A program made the position numbers and the translations under genes. A DNA stretch of 64,000 nucleotides from Rhodospirillaceae bacterium (GTDB lineage: Bacteria; Pseudomonadota; Alphaproteobacteria; Bin65). Positions within the stretch are counted from its first letter, which is position 1; every line of letters starts with the position of its first letter. The DNA lies in the NCBI GenBank assembly GCA_028819475.1, contig JAPPLJ010000030.1, forward strand, positions 310,001-374,000, written 5' to 3'. Below the pieces are notes generated by a model, which saw only the letters and a list, made by a program, of their open reading frames with translations, searched no databases and had not been told where the DNA came from. Positions 49,277 to 63,844 of the stretch are shown here, piece by piece.

Positions 49277-49714
49277 ATGTTCGTATCGGATATCCTGCGC
49301 ACCAAGGGCAACGCGATCCATTCCGGCACGCCGGACATGACGGTCGGCCGGGCCGCCAACGAGATGACCGGGCGCAAGATCGGCTCCCTGCTCGTTCTCG
49401 ACGATAACGCGGGTCTCGCCGGTATTCTTTCGGAGCGGGACATCGTACGCGGCATCGCGACCTTCGGCCCGGAATGCCTCGACGGGCCGGTCTCCCAGCT
49501 CATGACCCGCGGGGTCACTACGATCGGACCGGGCGCGACCATCGCCCAGGCCATGGAAATCATGACCCAGGGCCGCTTCCGCCATCTGCCGGTCATGGAC
49601 GACGGCAGGCTGGCCGGCATGATCTCGATCGGCGACGTCGTCAAATACCGCCTCGCCGAGGCGACGCGGGAGGTCGAGGAAATGCAGAAATACGTCCAGG
49701 GGCAATACGACTGA
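49277..49714 (+). CDS. Two-CBS-domain protein
   Basis: The 145-residue protein consists of two CBS modules (about residues 8-68 and 76-134) with IGSLLVLDDNAGLAGILSERDIVRG and MTQGRFRHLPVMDDGRLAGMISIGDVVK. Such pairs bind adenosine nucleotides and sense energy state. The partner is unknown. It starts 148 bases after the glycosyltransferase and faces uvrB at a 12-base gap. Confidence 0.9.
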   Translation: MFVSDILRTKGNAIHSGTPDMTVGRAANEMTGRKIGSLLVLDDNAGLAGILSERDIVRGIATFGPECLDGPVSQLMTRGVTTIGPGATIAQAMEIMTQGRFRHLPVMDDGRLAGMISIGDVVKYRLAEATREVEEMQKYVQGQYD

Positions 49715-49726
49715 CGCCCGTCGCCG

Positions 49727-51931
<2,205 letters not shown>

Positions 51932-52005
51932 GGGCCGACTATATGGCCCGGTGCTGGCGCGCGCCATCGGCAAACGGGCCGGCTGCCCGACCGCGCATTC
52001 CCCCA

Positions 52006-52131
52006 CCCGTCATTTCGATCGGAGCGAAGCGAGCGGAGAAATCTTTCCGGCACAGCGCTTCGGACCTTGCGCTCCGGTTGAAAGATTTCTCTGCTTCGCC
52101 GGCTGACGCCCGCTCCGGTCGAAATGACGGG
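52006..52131. repeat. Inverted-repeat element, copy A
   Basis: The element starts CCCGTCATTTCGATCGGAGC and ends with the near reverse complement GCTCCGGTCGAAATGACGGG. A second inner pair, GGAGAAATCTTTC and GAAAGATTTCTC, lies between them. Copy B with the same four parts lies at 52744-52875. It makes up most of the 305-base gap between uvrB and higA. Confidence 0.8.
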
Positions 52132-52236
52132 AAGGGGAACCGGCCCTCTACCGGTCACTTCCAGCATTCGACGAACGCGGTGAACCGCTTCGCCGGCGCG
52201 GCGTGGTCTCCGGCACCGCGTTCGATCCGCAGCGCT

Positions 52237-52533
52237 TCACGCTGCCGGCTGCGGCTTGTATCGCTCGACGTCGATTTTGTTTTCTGCCTTGCGGGCCTGC
52301 ACGAGATCGTAGGTGGTCTGCCGACGCAGCCAGAATTCCGCATTCGACCAGCCTGCCTTCTCCAGCCGAATGGCCATTTCCGGAGAGATGGCTGCATGCC
52401 CGTTGAGCACCCGCGAGAGAGTGTGACGGGCCACACCCAGTACCTTGGCCGCTTCGGTGACGTTCAGACCGAGCGGTTCCAGGCAGTTCTCCCGGATGCT
52501 GCGCCCGGGATGCGGGGGATTGCGCATCGTCAT
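52237..52533 (-). CDS. higA: HigA-type antitoxin (XRE family)
   Basis: The 98-residue protein begins [40 protein letters not shown], the diagnostic HigA opening and helix-turn-helix, and continues [30 protein letters not shown]. It represses its own operon and neutralises HigB. Start [10 protein letters not shown] at 52533 is typical. The gene is intact, but the toxin that should precede it survives only as a C-terminal remnant 30 bases upstream. Confidence 0.9.
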   Translation of the reverse strand: MTMRNPPHPGRSIRENCLEPLGLNVTEAAKVLGVARHTLSRVLNGHAAISPEMAIRLEKAGWSNAEFWLRRQTTYDLVQARKAENKIDVERYKPQPAA

Positions 52534-52563
52534 GTTGCCGCCTCCTGTTAGTGGCAATCGACC

Positions 52564-52716
52564 CTAACGGTAGTCGACCAGGTCGACGTCGTAGACATCG
52601 CCGTCTTCGAAGTCCGCGCGTGCGAGGTCGCGTATCTCGTTACGCCGTGAGGAGGGGAATTGCCTGAGGCTGATCGCCGGCCAGACGGAGCCGCCTGCGA
52701 TCCCCCAACCCGTCAT
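52564..52716 (-). pseudogene. HigB toxin remnant (C-terminal end)
   Basis: A 50-codon open stretch ends in FEDGDVYDVDLVDYR, which closely matches the C-terminus of HigB (...DGDAYDVEIVDYH). It is followed by higA at the expected short distance. The preceding part keeps only weak HigB likeness, and the first codons (MTGWG) derive from the repeat element at 52709. The N-terminal two-thirds of HigB, about 45-50 residues, is missing. The toxin is therefore likely inactive unless a small product has a new role. Confidence 0.55.
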
Positions 52717-52901
52717 ATCGACCGAAGCCGTCCGTCATCCATTCGTCATTTCGACCGAAGCGAACTGCAGGTTCGCGGAGCGGAGAAATCTTTCACCTGC
52801 TGTGCTTGGTCAAAAGCCCTGTTCCGGAAAGATTTCTCCACTTCGCGGCTGCGCCGCTCCGGTCGAAATGACGGGGAGGGGCAAAAGGTCGATATGACGG
52901 G
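52709..52901. repeat. Nested inverted-repeat element, copy B inside an outer pair
   Basis: The outer pair is CCCGTCATATCGACC (52709-52723) and its exact complement GGTCGATATGACGGG (52887-52901). Inside it lies a complete copy of the copy A type (about 52744-52875) with ends CGTCATTTCGACC and GGTCGAAATGACGGG and the inner GGAGAAATCTTTC / GAAAGATTTCTCC pair. It looks like one element inserted into another, immediately beside the broken higB. Confidence 0.75.
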
Positions 52902-52926
52902 AAAGGAGGTTCGGCGGCAAACCGCG

Positions 52927-53562
52927 CTATTTCGGCCGGACGAAGGCGCGGCGTTCGGCCTCGACCTCCGCGCGGAAGGCGCAGCCTTCGAGATGGTCGT
53001 TGACCAGCCCCATGGCCTGCATGAAGGCGTAGCAGGTCGTCGGGCCGACGAATTTCCAGCCGCGTTTCTTCAGATCCTTGCTGAGCGCGCGCGACATGTC
53101 CGTCTGGGCCAGCCCGGCGAGCGCAGCCCGGTTCAGCCGCTCGGGCCGGTTTTCCAGCGGCGTTTCGTAGCGCCAGAAAAAGGCAGCGAGGGAACCGGCT
53201 TCCTGCACCAGCTCGATCGCTCTGACGGCGTTGTTGATCGTCGCCTCGATCTTGCCGCGGTGGCGGATTATGCCGGCGTCGCCCAGCAGCCGCTCGACAT
53301 CGGTTTCGCCATAACTGGCGACCGTATGGAAGTCGAAGCCGTCGAAGGCGGCGCGGAAATTCTCGCGCTTGCGCAGAATCGTCAGCCAGGACAGGCCGGA
53401 CTGGAACCCTTCAAGGCAGATCTTCTCGAACAGGCGCCGGTCGTCGGCGACCGGCCGGCCCCATTCCCGGTCGTGATAGTCCCGGTACAGGTCGTCGCCG
53501 CCGCACCACCAGCAACGCGCAAGGCCGTCGGCGCCGGTTGTCAGGCCGTCCTGCGCAGTCAT
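52927..53562 (-). CDS. tag: DNA-3-methyladenine glycosylase I
   Basis: The 211-residue base-excision enzyme has the zinc-binding start RCWWCGGDDLYRDYHDREWG (about residues 16-36), EKICLEGFQSGLSWLTIL, and KKRGWKFVGPTTCYAFMQAMGLVNDH carrying the catalytic-pocket Tyr and Trp residues of TAG. It removes 3-methyladenine from alkylated DNA. The C-terminus lacks part of the second zinc-ligand tail seen in E. coli but the core is complete. It lies between the repeat cluster and clpB; 37 bases separate it from clpB. Confidence 0.94.
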   Translation of the reverse strand: MTAQDGLTTGADGLARCWWCGGDDLYRDYHDREWGRPVADDRRLFEKICLEGFQSGLSWLTILRKRENFRAAFDGFDFHTVASYGETDVERLLGDAGIIRHRGKIEATINNAVRAIELVQEAGSLAAFFWRYETPLENRPERLNRAALAGLAQTDMSRALSKDLKKRGWKFVGPTTCYAFMQAMGLVNDHLEGCAFRAEVEAERRAFVRPK

Positions 53563-53599
53563 CTGTCCTCCGCGCCATTCACCTGCAGCACCGCCGAGG

Positions 53600-56251
<2,652 letters not shown>

Positions 56252-56340
56252 CGTCTCTTCCTGTGACGCGTCCCCCGGCACGCGGCGGGACAGGCAATAG
56301 AACAGGCAGGGCGGGACCCGCTTCGGCAGCATCCCGTGCG

Positions 56341-56371
56341 CTATGTGGGACGCCCGCCGACGGCACACAAG
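56341..56371 (-). promoter_or_regulatory. Candidate RpoH (heat-shock) promoter of clpB
   Basis: On the leftward strand CTTGTGT (-35 type CTTG) is followed after about 15 bases by CCCACATAG, resembling the alphaproteobacterial sigma-32 pattern CTTG...CCCATNT. The position, about 90 bases before the clpB start, is reasonable. The match is partial. Confidence 0.35.
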
Positions 56372-56475
56372 AGACGGGTGTTGCAAAAATGCCACAGCCG
56401 GGAACGCGCGCCGGACCCGTATTGGAATCGCCGCGAACCGGCCGCTACAATCAGTCGATGTTCAGGGAGTTCCGC

Positions 56476-56988
56476 ATGAAGTCTTTGCTGGCACCGGCGC
56501 TCGCCGGGCTGCTGTTCCTGGCGTCGGGCGCCGCGGCCCCGGCTCAGTCCCGACTGGTCTTCGATGACACCACCATCGAAGTGGTCACCGCCAAGAAGCG
56601 CTACAAATGGCGCGTCCAGCAGGCCATTTCCGCCGCCCAGATGGCCCAGGGCCTGATGTTCCGCAAGACGCTCGACCCGTGGAAAGGCATGCTGTTCGAT
56701 TTCGGCAGCCCGGTCCTCGCGCGGATATGGATGAAGAATACCGAGATCCCGCTCGACATCCTGTTCATCAGGGCCGACGGTACGATCGAAAGCATCGGCT
56801 TCGGCGAGCCCTTCTCGCTCAGGATCGTCCGGTCGGGCGCCCCGGTGCGGGCCGTACTGGAAATCCTGCACGGGACGGCGGAGAAACTCGGCATCCGGCC
56901 CGGCGACCGGATCCGCCACGCAATGTTCGGCACACCGCTCAAGAAGCCGCCGAGCTACAAGCCTAAACCGCTGCGCAAGAAGAGCTGA
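56476..56988 (+). CDS. DUF192 exported protein
   Basis: The 170-residue protein has a signal peptide (MKSLLAPALAGLLFLASGAAA, cleavage near APAQS) and then a DUF192 domain with AAQMAQGLMFRKTL, MLFDFG, IWMKNTEIPLDILFI and VLEILHGTAEKLGIRPGD. The family is periplasmic or secreted and of unknown function, with a conserved cleft of glycine and aromatic residues. AGGGAG 7 bases before the ATG at 56476 decides this start over an earlier ATG at 56458. It diverges from clpB and ends in a basic tail. Confidence 0.87.
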   Translation: MKSLLAPALAGLLFLASGAAAPAQSRLVFDDTTIEVVTAKKRYKWRVQQAISAAQMAQGLMFRKTLDPWKGMLFDFGSPVLARIWMKNTEIPLDILFIRADGTIESIGFGEPFSLRIVRSGAPVRAVLEILHGTAEKLGIRPGDRIRHAMFGTPLKKPPSYKPKPLRKKS

Positions 56989-57027
56989 CCGCGGCCGTCC
57001 GAACAATCCCCCAATCGGAAACCCGAC

Positions 57028-58428
57028 ATGAGCGATCTCTGGAAGAAGACCGCGACCGAGACCGTCGCGCTGCTGAAGGCCGGCGCGGTCTCGCCCGCCG
57101 AGTTGCTGGACGTGCTGCGCGCGCGCATCGAGGCCGTGGACGGCGCGGTCAACGCCCTGCCGACCCTGTGCCGGGACCGGGCGGAGGCGGCGGCCGGACG
57201 GGCGGACCGGCACAGCCTGCTCGCCGGCCTGCCGGTCGCGATCAAGGATCTGGCGCCGGTCAAGGGCGTGCGCACCACCTTCGGCTCGCCGATCTTCGCC
57301 GACAACGTGCCGGACCATTCGGACTATGTCGTCGAACGGCTGGAGGAACGCGGCGGCGTGGTCTACGCCAAGTCCAATACGCCGGAATTCGGCGCCGGCG
57401 CCAACACCTTCAACCCGGTGTTCGGCGTCACCCGCAACCCGTGGGATACGCGGATGAGCGCGGCCGGCTCCTCGGGCGGCGCTGCCGTCGCGCTCGCCAC
57501 GGGAACCGCCTGGCTGGCCCACGGCTCCGACCTGGGCGGCAGCCTGCGCACGCCGGCCGGCTTCAATGCAGTCGTCGGCCTGCGGCCCAGCCCCGGCCTG
57601 GTGCCGAGCGGGCCGGACCTGCTGACTTTCCAGGACCTGGCCGTCGAAGGGCCGATGGGGCGGACGGTGGCCGACGTCGCGCTTATGCTGGACGCCTTGG
57701 CCGGCGCCGACCCGCGCGATCCGCGCAGCTTCGCGCCGCCGGTCTCCTCCTATGTCGAAGCCCTGCGCGAACCCCCGGCAAGCCTGCGCATCGCCTGGTC
57801 GCCCGACCTGGGTGTCACGGTCGTCGATCGGGAAATCCAGGCCGTCTGCGCCGAAGCGATAGCCGGCTTCAGCGGCCTTGGCGGGATCGTCGAAGAAGCC
57901 TGCCCGGACTTCGCCGGTGCCTACGACTGTTTCCAGACCCTGCGCGCGGCCTTCTTCGCCGGCCGGGCGGCGCCGCTGCTGGCGGCGCATCGCGACAAGC
58001 TGAAACCCGACGTCGTCTGGAATATCGAAAAAGGCCTGGCGCTCACCGCCGACGAGATCGGCCGGGCCGAGCGCGAGCGGACGGCGCTTTACCACCGGGT
58101 TGCCGCCTTCATGAACGACTACGACATCCTGGCCTGCCCGGTCATGCAGGCCCGGCCCTACCCGGTCGAACGGACCTATGTCGAGGAAATCGACGGCCGG
58201 AAGATGGCGAGCTACATCGACTGGATCGCGATCACCTTCTCGATCACGCTGACCGGGCTGCCCGTCGTGTCGCTGCCCTGCGGCTTTACGGAAGACGGGC
58301 TGCCCGTCGGTCTGCAGCTCGTCGGCAGGCATCGCGGTGAGGCCGCCCTGCTCGCCGCGGCGGCGCAGCTCGAAGACCTGTTGGGAATCGCATCCCGTGT
58401 GCCGATCGATCCGGTCGTCCGGCATTAG
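57028..58428 (+). CDS. Amidase signature family enzyme
   Basis: The 466-residue amidase has the Ser-Ser-Lys triad: K in GLPVAIKDLAPVKG (near residue 74), the cis-Ser in SAAGSSGGAAVALATG (near 150) and the nucleophile Ser in DLGGSLRTPAGF (near 172). It hydrolyses an amide of a small molecule, or could belong to the aryl-acylamidase or GatA-like groups. No GatC or GatB lies near, so tRNA amidation is unlikely. Single gene, start supported by a leading ribosome site in the 39-base gap after the DUF192 gene. Confidence 0.9.
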   Translation: MSDLWKKTATETVALLKAGAVSPAELLDVLRARIEAVDGAVNALPTLCRDRAEAAAGRADRHSLLAGLPVAIKDLAPVKGVRTTFGSPIFADNVPDHSDYVVERLEERGGVVYAKSNTPEFGAGANTFNPVFGVTRNPWDTRMSAAGSSGGAAVALATGTAWLAHGSDLGGSLRTPAGFNAVVGLRPSPGLVPSGPDLLTFQDLAVEGPMGRTVADVALMLDALAGADPRDPRSFAPPVSSYVEALREPPASLRIAWSPDLGVTVVDREIQAVCAEAIAGFSGLGGIVEEACPDFAGAYDCFQTLRAAFFAGRAAPLLAAHRDKLKPDVVWNIEKGLALTADEIGRAERERTALYHRVAAFMNDYDILACPVMQARPYPVERTYVEEIDGRKMASYIDWIAITFSITLTGLPVVSLPCGFTEDGLPVGLQLVGRHRGEAALLAAAAQLEDLLGIASRVPIDPVVRH

Positions 58429-58566
58429 CCGCGGCGGCGGGACGCGTGGAATCGGGGTCGCCAACGGGTAATTTGAAAGCGTCGCCATCCGGGCCTTACC
58501 GGGCCGGGGCGCTCGTTATATGAATTTGCACATCATCGACACCACCCAACGGAGAGAGGGATTGGC

Positions 58567-59046
58567 ATGACAGTCAGTGTTGGAGACAAAATTCCGTCCA
58601 CGAAAATCAAGACCATGACGGCCGACGGCATGTCGGAAATCGATACAGGCGACTACTTCGCCGGCAAGAAGGTGGTGATGTTCGCCGTACCGGGGGCCTT
58701 CACCCCGACCTGCTCGGCCAAGCACCTGCCCGGTTTCGTCGATAACGCCGCAGAACTGAAGGGCAAGGGCGTCGACGAGATCGCCTGCATTTCCGTCAAC
58801 GACGCCTTCGTCATGGATGCCTGGGGCAAGTCGCAGAATGCCGCCGACATCACCATGCTGGCCGACGGCAACGGCGACTTCACCAAGGCGATGGGGCTGG
58901 AAATGGACGGCTCCGGCTTCGGGCTCGGCACGCGCAGCCAGCGCTATGCCCTGGTCGCGGAGAACGGGACGATCACCACCCTGAATGTCGAACAGCCGGG
59001 CGCCTTCGACGTCTCCAGGGCCGAGGCGATTCTCACGGCTTTGTAG
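58567..59046 (+). CDS. Peroxiredoxin of the Prx5/glutaredoxin-dependent type
   Basis: The 159-residue peroxiredoxin has its peroxidatic cysteine C49 in VPGAFTPTCSAKHLPGF and the arginine in GLGTRSQRYALV. It lacks a second conserved resolving Cys of the 2-Cys class; C78 in DEIACISV is the usual atypical partner. It reduces hydrogen and alkyl peroxides with glutaredoxin or thioredoxin. An AT-rich leader lies upstream, and the perfect 29-bp palindrome follows the stop, where it may end transcription. Confidence 0.93.
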   Translation: MTVSVGDKIPSTKIKTMTADGMSEIDTGDYFAGKKVVMFAVPGAFTPTCSAKHLPGFVDNAAELKGKGVDEIACISVNDAFVMDAWGKSQNAADITMLADGNGDFTKAMGLEMDGSGFGLGTRSQRYALVAENGTITTLNVEQPGAFDVSRAEAILTAL

Positions 59047-59070
59047 TCTTCTCCGGCACCGCCGGATTTT

Positions 59071-59099
59071 GTAGGGGAGGGTTTGAAACCCTCCCCTAC
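59071..59099. repeat. 29-bp perfect palindrome, copy 2
   Basis: This is identical to the copy at 20378-20406, with arms GTAGGGGAGGGTTT / AAACCCTCCCCTAC around one G. It lies 24 bases after the peroxiredoxin stop. Its symmetry means that the orientation is undefined. Confidence 0.85.
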
Positions 59100-59191
59100 A
59101 GCGTTTGCGGCCCCCTGATTCGGCCAAGCCTTTCTTTTCTCTCCATTTTCCATTATGATCGAACGATAAAAAACCAACGCAGAGGGCGCAC

Positions 59192-59764
59192 ATGGCCCGA
59201 CCGCGCAGTTTCGATTCCGGCGCCGTGCTGGACAAGGCCAAGGCCGTTTTCTGGGCGAAAGGCTACGAAGGATCGTCGATCAGCGAACTCGCAGCAGCGA
59301 CGGGGCTGAAGACCGGCAGCCTGTACAACGCCTTCGGCGACAAGCACGCGCTCTACCTGAAGACCCTCGACCGCTACGGCGAAAAGGAAGTCGCCGCAGC
59401 GGTCGCTTGGATCGCGCGGCAGGATTGCCGCGGCGCGGAAGCGGTCGCCGGATTTCTCAAGATGATCGCGGCTCAGGTCGAATCCGGCGCCTACAGCGAC
59501 GGCTGCTTCCTGTGCAACGCCGCTGCGGACCAGGCGGCGCACGACCCCGTCATCGCCGCCCGGGTCAGCGCCAACATGGCCCCGCTGCGCCAGGTTTTCC
59601 TCGACCGGCTGAAGGGCGATCCACGGACGGCCGACGCGGCGGCGATCCTCGCCGATTTTGCGCTCGCCACCTACCTCGGCATGTTCGTCATGATCCGCGG
59701 CGGCGCCGACGGCCCGATGATCCGCCGCGCCGTTTCGGTCGCCGGCGCGGCGCTGAGCGTCTGA
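59192..59764 (+). CDS. TetR/AcrR-family regulator
   Basis: The 190-residue regulator has the HTH SGAVLDKAKAVFWAKGYEGSSISELAAATGLKTGSLYNAFGDKHALY at about residues 9-53 and a C-terminal ligand domain with GCFLCNAAADQAAHD, the pattern of a YcdC/AcuR-like subgroup that has a cysteine pair near the pocket (C-F-L-C). That pair could sense electrophiles or oxidants, consistent with the neighbouring peroxiredoxin. An imperfect inverted repeat with ATCG-AA-CGAT lies about 30 bases upstream of the ATG and may be its operator. Confidence 0.87.
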   Translation: MARPRSFDSGAVLDKAKAVFWAKGYEGSSISELAAATGLKTGSLYNAFGDKHALYLKTLDRYGEKEVAAAVAWIARQDCRGAEAVAGFLKMIAAQVESGAYSDGCFLCNAAADQAAHDPVIAARVSANMAPLRQVFLDRLKGDPRTADAAAILADFALATYLGMFVMIRGGADGPMIRRAVSVAGAALSV

Positions 59765-59826
59765 GCCGCCGAACCGCCGGCGCGTCCTGTAGCGTGCGCG
59801 GCAAACGCCGGCTATAGAACGGCGCC

Positions 59827-61218
<1,392 letters not shown>

Positions 61219-61233
61219 CGGGCCGGCGGCCCC

Positions 61234-62178
61234 TCAATAGCCCCGCGCAGGGTCGACGATGTTGTTCGGCGGCTCGCCGCGCATCGCCCGGCGGTAGTTT
61301 TCCGCGACCTCGGCCGCTGCAGTCGTCGGATTGGTGATGCCGGCATTGTGCGGCGTGATGCGGATCTTCGGGTGGCGCCAGAAGGGATGGTCCCCGGGCA
61401 GCGGCTCCTCCCGGAACACGTCCAGCTTGGCGAATCCGAGCTTGCCCGAATCCAGCGCCGCGATCAGGTCGGCGTCGACGACATGGCCGCCGCGCGCCGC
61501 GTTGATAATGCCGCCGCCGAAGGGCATCAGATCGAAGGCCCTTGCATCGAGAATGCCCTCCGTCTCCGCGGTCAGCGGCAGCAGGCAGACGACGATCTCC
61601 GAGCGCTGCAGGAAGCCGGCGAACCCCTCCGCGCCGTGGAAGCCGACGACGCCCGGAAGGTCCTTGGGCGTCCGGCTCCAGCCGGCGACGTCGAATCCCA
61701 GATGTTTCAGCTTTGCGGCGGTATCGGCGCCGATCGCGCCGACGCCCATGATGCCGACCCGGCGCGTGCTCGCGGCCGGATAGGAGACCGGGTTCCAGCG
61801 CCGTGCCGCCTGGTCCCGGTCGTAGCGGTCGGCGTCGCGGTGATAATGCAGCACGCTGTGCACGCAATATTCGCTCATCCGCGCCACGAGGTCGGGATCG
61901 ACCAGGCGCGCCACCGGGACGCCCTCGGGCAGGTCGTCGTGCCTGAAGATATGGTCGACGCCCATGCCCAGGGACTGGATCAGCTTCAAATTCGGCAGGC
62001 CGGCGAGCAGGCCTGGCGGCGGATCCCAGACCAGCGCGGCGGTAATGTCCGCAGCGTCGCCCAGTTCGTCCGGATACAGCCGCACCTCGATCCCGCCCGG
62101 CTGCGCGATCAGCATTTCGCGCCATTTGCCGAAATAGGGGTCCATGTCGCCCCAGGAGGAGGCCAGGAGCAAAGTCAT
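61234..62178 (-). CDS. D-2-hydroxyacid dehydrogenase (GhrA/hydroxypyruvate reductase-like)
   Basis: The 314-residue NAD(P)-dependent dehydrogenase has the cofactor motif GIMGVGAIGADTAAKL (about residues 141-156) and the catalytic Arg in INAARGGHVVD. A Glu in VFREEPLP and a His in RITPHNAGITN complete the set. It most resembles GhrA, which reduces glyoxylate and hydroxypyruvate. The start at 62178 is 38 bases downstream of the yejF-like stop on the same strand, so it may be transcribed with that transporter; no other enzyme of the pathway is near. Confidence 0.9.
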   Translation of the reverse strand: MTLLLASSWGDMDPYFGKWREMLIAQPGGIEVRLYPDELGDAADITAALVWDPPPGLLAGLPNLKLIQSLGMGVDHIFRHDDLPEGVPVARLVDPDLVARMSEYCVHSVLHYHRDADRYDRDQAARRWNPVSYPAASTRRVGIMGVGAIGADTAAKLKHLGFDVAGWSRTPKDLPGVVGFHGAEGFAGFLQRSEIVVCLLPLTAETEGILDARAFDLMPFGGGIINAARGGHVVDADLIAALDSGKLGFAKLDVFREEPLPGDHPFWRHPKIRITPHNAGITNPTTAAAEVAENYRRAMRGEPPNNIVDPARGY

Positions 62179-62215
62179 CGTCGCGCCGTCCTTCTTCGTT
62201 GTCCGCCGCAGGCCG

Positions 62216-63844
62216 TCAAGCCGCGACGATGCCTGTCTCGTCGGCCTTGAAATCGAAGGCCGCATCCATCAGGGCCCGCGTGTAGGCCGCCTGCGGATTG
62301 TCGAGCACGTCGGCCGCCGGGCCCTGCTCCACCACCTTGCCGTCGCGCATGACGATGACCTGGTGGCTCATCGCCCGGACGACCTTCAGATCGTGGCTGA
62401 TGAACAGATAGGCCAGATCGTGATCGCGCTGAAGCTGGTGCAGCAGGTCGATGATCTGGCTTTGCACCGACCGGTCGAGCGCGGAGGTCGGTTCGTCCAG
62501 CACCACGACCTTCGGCTTGAGCACGATGGCGCGGGCGATCGAAACCCGCTGGCGCTGGCCGCCGGAAAATTCATGCGGATAGCGGTGGCGGGTATCGGGA
62601 TCGAGGCCGGTCTCCGCCAGGGCATCGATGACCGCCCGCTCGCGCGCATCGGGGTCTCCCAGGCCGTGGATCTTGAGTCCTTCCTCGACGATCTCGCCGA
62701 CCGAAAGCCGCGGGCTCAGGCTGCCGAACGGATCCTGGAACACGATCTGCATCTCGCGCCGCAGCGGGCGCAGCGCCTTCCAGCCGAGGCCCTGGATGTC
62801 CCGGCCCTGGTAGACGATGGGCCCGCGGCTCGAGATCAGCCGCAGCAGGCCCAGCCCGAGCGACGACTTGCCGGACCCGCTCTCGCCGACGACGCCGACG
62901 GTCTCGCCGGCCCGGACGCGCAAGGCCACCTCGTCGACCGCCTTGATGTGATCGACGGTGCGGCGGAACACGCCGGCCTTGATCGGATACCAGACCCGGA
63001 ACCCTTCGGTGGCGAGCATTTCGGCGGCGCTGTCCGGCACCTCCGGCGGCGTGCCCTTCGGCTCCGAGGCCAGGAGGCGTTGGGTGTATTCGTGCTGCGG
63101 CCGGCCGAACACGTCGGCGACGGCGCCCTCCTCGACGATCTCGCCGAGGCGCATGACCGCGACCCGGTCGGCGAAATGTTCGACCACGCCGAGATCGTGG
63201 GTGATGAACAGGATGCCGAGGCCCATGTCCTTCTGGAGGTCCTTCAGGAGCTGGAGGATCGTCGCCTGGATCGTCACGTCAACAGCCGTCGTGGGCTCGT
63301 CGGCGATCAGCAGGTCGGGCTCGTTGGCGAGCGCCATGGCGATCATCACCCGCTGGCGCTGACCGCCCGAGAGTTCGTGCGGGAACGAGCCGAGCCGCCG
63401 CTCCGCCTCCTTGATGCCGACCTTCTCCAGCAGTTCGAGCACCCGCTTGCGCGCCGCGCCTTTCACCATGCCCTTGTGGATGCGCAGGATTTCGCCGATC
63501 TGCTTCTCGACGGTGTGCAGCGGGTTGAGGGCTGTCAGCGGCTCCTGGAAGATCATCGAAATGCGGTTGCCGCGAATCCGGCGCAGCACCTGCTTCGATG
63601 CGCCGATCAGCTCTTCGCCCTGGAAGTCGACGGCGCCGGCGGGATGGCTCGCCTGCGGGTAGGGCAGGAGCTGGAGCACCGACAGCGCCGAGACCGACTT
63701 GCCCGAGCCGCTTTCGCCGACGATCGCCAGCGTTTCGCCTTTATCGACATGAAAGGAAACGCCCTTGACGGCATGGACCGTGCCGTCCGGCACGTTGAAA
63801 TCGACCTTCAGATTGTCGACGGTAAGCAGGCGTTCGGCGCTCAT
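62216..63844 (-). CDS. yejF: Fused peptide ABC transporter ATP-binding protein (YejF-type)
   Basis: The 542-residue protein carries two complete ABC domains. The first has Walker [10 protein letters not shown] (near residue 45), signature [13 protein letters not shown] and Walker B LLIADEPT. The second has [10 protein letters not shown] (near 322), signature [15 protein letters not shown] and [12 protein letters not shown] domain fusion of OppD and OppF type is typical of YejF/GsiA importers for peptides or microcins. Its start overlaps the permease stop (ATGA), and the permease lies at the window edge. Confidence 0.94.
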   Translation of the reverse strand: MSAERLLTVDNLKVDFNVPDGTVHAVKGVSFHVDKGETLAIVGESGSGKSVSALSVLQLLPYPQASHPAGAVDFQGEELIGASKQVLRRIRGNRISMIFQEPLTALNPLHTVEKQIGEILRIHKGMVKGAARKRVLELLEKVGIKEAERRLGSFPHELSGGQRQRVMIAMALANEPDLLIADEPTTAVDVTIQATILQLLKDLQKDMGLGILFITHDLGVVEHFADRVAVMRLGEIVEEGAVADVFGRPQHEYTQRLLASEPKGTPPEVPDSAAEMLATEGFRVWYPIKAGVFRRTVDHIKAVDEVALRVRAGETVGVVGESGSGKSSLGLGLLRLISSRGPIVYQGRDIQGLGWKALRPLRREMQIVFQDPFGSLSPRLSVGEIVEEGLKIHGLGDPDARERAVIDALAETGLDPDTRHRYPHEFSGGQRQRVSIARAIVLKPKVVVLDEPTSALDRSVQSQIIDLLHQLQRDHDLAYLFISHDLKVVRAMSHQVIVMRDGKVVEQGPAADVLDNPQAAYTRALMDAAFDFKADETGIVAA

